32,216 nt of DNA from Dawidia soli. GTDB lineage: Bacteria; Bacteroidota; Bacteroidia; Cytophagales; Cyclobacteriaceae. This document shows, in pieces, positions 30,606-32,216 of this stretch. Position numbers and translations under genes: made by a program. The stretch spans positions 1-32,216 of the forward strand of contig NZ_JAHESC010000062.1 of assembly GCF_018598185.1 (NCBI RefSeq), in the 5' to 3' direction. The notes under the pieces were generated by a model. The model made no database searches. It had not been told where the DNA came from and saw only the letters and a program-made list of their open reading frames with translations. Numbering within the stretch: the stretch's first letter is position 1; each line of letters starts with the position of its first letter.

Positions 30606-32216
30606 ATGAGCAAGTATCCTCTCTTGATCCTCTGTGCTGTCGTAGCGATTTTTTTGGCTGTCCCGTCAGCCTCCGCGACAAACCTGTACACCTATGTTAA
30701 CGGTGGCAATAGTGGTAACTGGAACGATCCGAACATCTGGACAACGGACCCCGCCGGCGCAACGCTAGTAGGAAGCACCGTACCGGCCAACGGCGATCTG
30801 GTCACCATTCTCAACGGCTATACGGTAACATTGACCGCGAACGTCGCGGAAACGGGCCTGCGCATTACCATCCAAAACGGTGGTACACTCGATCTTTCCA
30901 CGTTTACACTAGACGCACCGGTCGCCGTACTTTCCGGCGCAGGTACCTTAAAGATCAAATCGGGAAACTTTCCCACGATCACGACCAATAACTTCCGGAA
31001 CAGCTTTGCGTCGGGCGCCACCGTGGAATACTATGATTTTACAGGCCTGATACCATTGGCGATCACCTATCCCAACCTGGTCTTTACCAATACCCTCGGC
31101 ACCGCCCATACCATGACGGTCTCGAACGCGGCGGCGAATTCCCTGAGCATCAATGGAAACCTAACCACGCGGGCTACCGGCACAGGCGCGCTGACAGTCA
31201 CCCTTGGCAGTCAGGCGACGAACCTCGTGCGTGTGACCGTCGATGGAAACGCCGCGTTTGGCGTCAATACTATTTTAAATACGGGCCTCTTCAACGTTGT
31301 TCATCAGCTGACCTTTTCCGGCAATGTGACCAACAACGGTACTGTCAACCTCAGTAATGGCGCGCAGTATACGGCCTCCACAAACGGTGCGGCGGCCGTA
31401 AGGTTTATCGGAGCGACCGACAATACACTGGCGTGTAACGGCGTGACAAACTTTTATACGCTGACGGTCAATAAAGGGCTGAACTCGACCAATATCCTGT
31501 CGGTTACATCGACCAACACGGCCAATGTGAATTTTTATTCCAACGGGCAGTTGATCACGATCACCACGGGCACGTTGCGTCTCGGCGCGAACATAAACAT
31601 TCCGCGGATGTACGGTTCCGGATCGGCCAACTATGATGTGGGAGCGACGTCTGTCAGCCCGATGTTATGGGTAGACGGTGCGACGGTTAACACCAACGGT
31701 TCCGCATTGGTTATCTACGGCAAGTTCCGGATCACGGCGGGCAGTTTCACGTCGCTGGGCGGACAAGGCGCTGTCATTCGCGAAGAGGGCCAGTATCTCA
31801 TCGAAGGGGGTACGTTCACGACGGAGAAGTTCAGGCCCTCGACCACGGCAACAACACACCGCGGTACGTTCATTATTTCTGGAGGGACATTCAATGCCAG
31901 TGGTACCACGGCGTCCGACGGACGCTATGCACGTTTCTCGTTGCCTTTTCCCGACCAGGTATTTATCATGTCGGGAGGAGTGATCAATGTCAGCAACCCC
32001 GAAGCGGACGGAGGGGCATCTGATGCCACCAATGGCGGCATCCACATCGGGTGTAACGCCGCGAACTATAACGTTACCGGCGGTACGATCAATGCTGTTC
32101 TGTCGGGGTCGGCGGCGTTTTTCGATATCGCGTCGGTGGCACCCTTGAGGACCCTCAACATCCCCCCCACGGGGGGGGCGCCGACCACGGTGCCGCTGCA
32201 CGCGCTCGGGCGCGGG
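30606..32216 (+). CDS. Large secreted beta-helix/adhesin-like surface protein (N-terminal part)
   Basis: From the ATG at 30606, 537 codons stay open to the window edge, so the C-terminus is missing. A Sec signal peptide (MSKYPLLILCAVVAIFLAVP, cleavage near SASA-TNL) is followed by a Thr/Asn/Gly/Ser-rich mature part with few Lys and one or two Cys. An opening GNWNDPNIW segment is typical of Bacteroidota surface proteins. Later come repeated strand-turn units such as YLIEGGTFTTE, FIISGGTFNASG, FIMSGGVINVSN and YNVTGGTINAVL, the spacing of a right-handed beta-helix. Such proteins usually end in a type IX secretion sorting domain, which would lie beyond the window. The last about 65 bases have a composition unlike the rest and may contain sequencing errors. 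Confidence 0.82.
   Translation, partial: MSKYPLLILCAVVAIFLAVPSASATNLYTYVNGGNSGNWNDPNIWTTDPAGATLVGSTVPANGDLVTILNGYTVTLTANVAETGLRITIQNGGTLDLSTFTLDAPVAVLSGAGTLKIKSGNFPTITTNNFRNSFASGATVEYYDFTGLIPLAITYPNLVFTNTLGTAHTMTVSNAAANSLSINGNLTTRATGTGALTVTLGSQATNLVRVTVDGNAAFGVNTILNTGLFNVVHQLTFSGNVTNNGTVNLSNGAQYTASTNGAAAVRFIGATDNTLACNGVTNFYTLTVNKGLNSTNILSVTSTNTANVNFYSNGQLITITTGTLRLGANINIPRMYGSGSANYDVGATSVSPMLWVDGATVNTNGSALVIYGKFRITAGSFTSLGGQGAVIREEGQYLIEGGTFTTEKFRPSTTATTHRGTFIISGGTFNASGTTASDGRYARFSLPFPDQVFIMSGGVINVSNPEADGGASDATNGGIHIGCNAANYNVTGGTINAVLSGSAAFFDIASVAPLRTLNIPPTGGAPTTVPLHALGRG

Noticed and set aside
1-32216. CRISPR array, tRNA/rRNA genes, insertion sequence, prophage or toxin-antitoxin locus
   Set aside because: No regular repeat-spacer pattern, cloverleaf-like sequence, transposase or integrase motif, or recognised toxin pair was seen by reading both strands.

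Overview
This window reads as chromosomal DNA of a Bacteroidota bacterium, probably a soil or aquatic Cytophagales/Chitinophagales-type species. The evidence is two FecR-type transmembrane anti-sigma proteins with DUF4974 C-termini, a Bacteroidota-style XseA, a SemiSWEET, a PorT-like outer-membrane barrel, histidine kinases with SHNLRGP/SHDLRSP boxes, Lys/Ala-rich histone-H1-like proteins, few Shine-Dalgarno sequences and one good TAnnTTTG -7 element. The genus is not determinable by eye. No tRNA, rRNA, IS element, integrase or CRISPR array was seen. Both ends cut genes in low-complexity or repeat-type sequence (an AKK-repeat gene on the left, a beta-helix surface protein on the right), so the window may be a whole contig.

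Layout. 1-3352: partial H1-like gene (-), SemiSWEET (+), MscS channel (+), MsbA-like ABC exporter (-). 3511-9689: large GAF protein, then two orphan FecR-like genes flanking a GNAT acetyltransferase, closed by a strong terminator. 9887-11181: single-domain response regulator and an alpha/beta hydrolase. 11178-18485, all on the minus strand: CHASE3-GAF hybrid kinase with three receivers, a CheR methyltransferase and a receiver-kinase, packed as one operon, preceded on the map by a second membrane histidine kinase. 18590-23117: Nudix hydrolase, small Lys-rich ORF, GT39-like glycosyltransferase, ExbD, PqiA-like membrane protein. 23114-26995: small unknown protein, ArfB-type peptidyl-tRNA hydrolase coupled to a zinc-ribbon tail-anchored peptide, outer-membrane barrel, IF-2-N-domain protein, unknown 78-aa protein, FMN-binding stress protein, 49-aa membrane peptide. 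27175-30202: HTH protein with an H1-like tail, secreted unknown protein, xseA-xseB. 30606-end: start of a large secreted beta-helix protein.

Functional threads: envelope homeostasis (MscS, PqiA-like, ExbD, ABC exporter, barrel), signalling (three kinases, CheR, stand-alone receiver, two anti-sigma proteins), and nucleoid/translation upkeep (H1-like proteins, ArfB, IF2-N protein, ExoVII). The least conventional items are the HTH/H1-tail fusion with a perfect 22-bp dyad next to its promoter, the two FecR paralogues without sigma factors together with a 44-bp repeat shared by the GNAT and second FecR leaders, a free-standing IF-2 N-domain protein, a multi-hairpin intergenic element at 26637-26761, and three convergent gene pairs that share 4-bp overlapping stop codons. 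No complete novel defence or biosynthetic system is evident.
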